Shown here: positions 62,355 to 64,000 of the stretch, in pieces | How the letters are laid out: each line of letters opens with the position of its first letter | Position numbering within the stretch: position 1 is the stretch's first letter | NCBI GenBank assembly: GCA_012064415.1 | Contig: SSNU01000129.1 | Location: forward strand, 302,195 to 366,194 | DNA from: Gyrodactylus bullatarudis | Taxonomy: Eukaryota > Platyhelminthes > Monogenea > Gyrodactylidea > Gyrodactylidae | Direction: 5' to 3' | Length of the DNA stretch: 64,000 bases | Notes under the pieces: generated by a model | Database searches by the model: none | Told to the model about the DNA's origin: nothing | Seen by the model: the letters and a program-made list of their open reading frames with translations, nothing else | Translations under genes and position numbers: made by a program

Positions 62355-64000
62355 TAATAACAATAATAATTTATTAACAATACATGTGTTAATTTTTTAC
62401 AATATTATTCTTCATTATAAATCTAATTTTTAAGTTCTTTTTTAAATTCATTTAATCTCATGTTTTTAATTGTTCTGTTTAACCCTTTCGATGCCGTTTG
62501 AAAACTAATAAAGATAGCTTTCTAATTCTTTTTGCATGTTTCTTAGAATTCCAACTTCTTCCACTAGATATTTTAATGGACATATATGTCCAAACGGCCC
62601 TTAAGGGTAACAATTTTTAACTGTTTAATTTTTATATGAAATCAACAAAAATATACAAAATAAACAGCGTTTATTCAAGAGTGAGCTATTACAAAGCAGC
62701 TTTCTTCATTTGAAATACAATAAATCATGCTACAAGTTATACAATAGGTAGATATCTTTCTTTCGCAGATTGAACAGCCTTTGCGTGAATTGGGATTCTC
62801 AACTCTGGCTGGGAGATGTTTCATAGAAGCAACTGACTCACAGGACAATTGAAGCATTGATTCATTACTTTTCCTAAGACTTTGTAAATAAGCACCATAT
62901 GGAAATTACAGTGTTTTTAGACTTTTTCTTGAGCGAGTGGTACGTCCTTCTTCTTCAGATACGGGAATTTTAAACTTCTTCATTTCGGTACAGTTTGGAC
63001 CGTTTCCTGTAGAGGAGTTTCATTGAATAAGGGAAGAGCCGAGCATAAATAATCAATTTGGTCTTGAATCTCTTCTAATTCTTCATCAGAGTTTTCAACA
63101 TCTGGAATTAAGACAACTTGCCAAAAATCTCCCTTTCTTGATTCTTTATATGTTGCTTCACTATCCATACCTTTAAGTGCCGATTGGACATATATGTCCT
63201 GTAGTTTGAACGTTAATAACTCTTTCTACCATCGAGTTACGTAATCCAATAAAGCTTCATCATAAAGTCAAGGTTGAATTCTATTGGTCACCTAAATTAT
63301 AAAATGAAAAACATTGTTTTTCCCATGGAAAACTTATAAAAAAATTTTCAATAAATCAAAAAAAATTCTCTAAATAAATCTTCAATTTTGAAATAGAAAA
63401 AAATGGAACATAGTTAAAAAAAACAGATCATTAGAATGTTAAAAAGTTCATGATTAAGTGAAAAAAAAATCTTTGTAAAAAATTGAAAAATAACGAAATT
63501 ATGTAGGTTTAAAATAGATGGACATATATGTCCATCGACACCGAAAGGGTTAATTTTTTGAAAATATTTTTACATTTATTAAAGATGGCAAGTTTTTTTA
63601 GCTTTCCGAATTCAGGAGTATTTGATCTCAGTCCTGAGCGATTTGTGTTATATAATATTGGCGATGATTTGATCAGACATATGCTTTTGAGTTCTCGTCT
63701 TAATCTTAAGTTATCTCTCGAAAAACCCAATTCCTCTTGGAAAAAAGGAGAAAGCCTTGTGCAGAATTTCTTGAATGCTGTATTTATCTTTTTAGACCGA
63801 ATTTTCTCCTTCTGGATTCCATACGGCTGAGCAATATTCTATTGTCGGTCTAGCATATATTCTAAATAGAAGGACCTTCATTGAGTCGGTTTTAACACAT
63901 TTGTGAATATGGATTAATCTGCCAATGAACTTTTTTATGATGTCCTTGTAATGCTGTGTGAATTCAAACTTCCAATTATATACCACACCTAGGTCTTTTA
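62355..64000 (-). mobile_element. Second reverse-strand LINE copy, split by a piggyBac element and cut by the window end
   Basis: 3' tail at 62,355-62,482 (TAATAATAA tract), then resumption at 63,554. On the reverse strand 64,000-63,790 encodes DLGVVYNWKFEFTQHY, KKFIGRLIHIHKC and YARPTIEYCSAVWNP, the C-terminal end of a jockey/CR1-type reverse transcriptase; further C-terminal sequence is frameshifted. Pairs with the copy at 69-540. Confidence 0.8.
62479..63553 (-). mobile_element. Internally deleted piggyBac element (copy D), 1.07 kb
   Basis: Bounded by TTAA (62,479-62,482 and 63,550-63,553) with inverted ends TTAACCCTTTCG. The reverse strand keeps an acidic transposase N-terminus (63,168-62,980; MDSEATYKESRKGDFW, then ENSDEELEEIQDQIDYLC). 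It also keeps the Cys-rich C-terminal zinc domain (62,857-62,675; RKGCSICERKISTYCITCSM ... ESCFVIAHS), with AATAAA after its stop. The whole DDE catalytic region of about 400 residues is missing. The palindrome TGGACATATATGTCC occurs at 62,577, 63,185 and 63,519. Confidence 0.85.

Overview
This is eukaryotic (animal) nuclear DNA, strongly AT-rich, with GT-AG introns, AATAAA signals and many transposable elements. The PET-plus-six-LIM protein (Limpet type), together with piggyBac, hAT, Tc1/mariner, pogo, Penelope and LINE debris, suggests an arthropod. A copepod such as a sea louse is my guess; nothing in the window proves the species.

Layout. 1-0.54 kb: 3' end of a reverse-strand LINE. 0.95-8.2 kb (+): last six visible exons of a cadherin, with a piggyBac MITE, a tRNA-like SINE head and two fold-back elements in its introns. 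8.6-9.5 kb: 49-bp direct repeats around a transposon relic. 10.8-14.8 kb (+): alpha-COP (COPA). 14.9-16.0 kb (-): NUDT19-like Nudix hydrolase, convergent with COPA and divergent from the next gene. 16.1-25.8 kb (+): Limpet-like PET/LIM protein with a candidate in-frame cassette exon. 26.4-28.1 kb (-): tRNA-dihydrouridine synthase DUS2. 28.1-28.6 kb (-): small GST-C protein resembling AIMP3/eEF1E1. 28.7-29.7 kb: two tiny secreted-peptide precursors, head to head, that share a K-R-F-x-Y-G-F motif; I do not recognise this family. 29.7-30.95 kb: a 5'-truncated LINE flanked by about 200-bp direct repeats taken from the 3' side of one of these peptide genes. 31-45.5 kb: no host gene seen, but several well-bounded non-autonomous DNA transposons (hAT with TSD, Tc1/mariner MITEs, piggyBac MITEs, fold-backs). 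45.5-51.95 kb: a large, GC-richer LINE region with a tandem-repeat leader, APE endonuclease, reverse transcriptase and C-terminal C2H2 fingers. 52.0-53.3 kb: an internally deleted pogo/Tigger element with perfect 48-bp TIRs. 53.9-56.5 kb: an apparently intact spliced hAT transposase followed by a small acidic ORF. 59.5-60.2 kb: Penelope GIY-YIG fragment. 62.35-64.0 kb: another reverse LINE copy, split at TTAA by a 1.07-kb piggyBac derivative that kept both transposase ends but lost the catalytic core.

The conserved genes are housekeeping (vesicle coat, CoA/nucleotide hydrolysis, tRNA modification, tRNA-synthetase-complex-like) or muscle/adhesion genes and do not form an operon. Two observations stand out: the linked pair of FxYGF peptide precursors, both missed by ordinary ORF length cut-offs, and the extremely short introns (25-30 nt) in several genes, each supported by protein reading frame.
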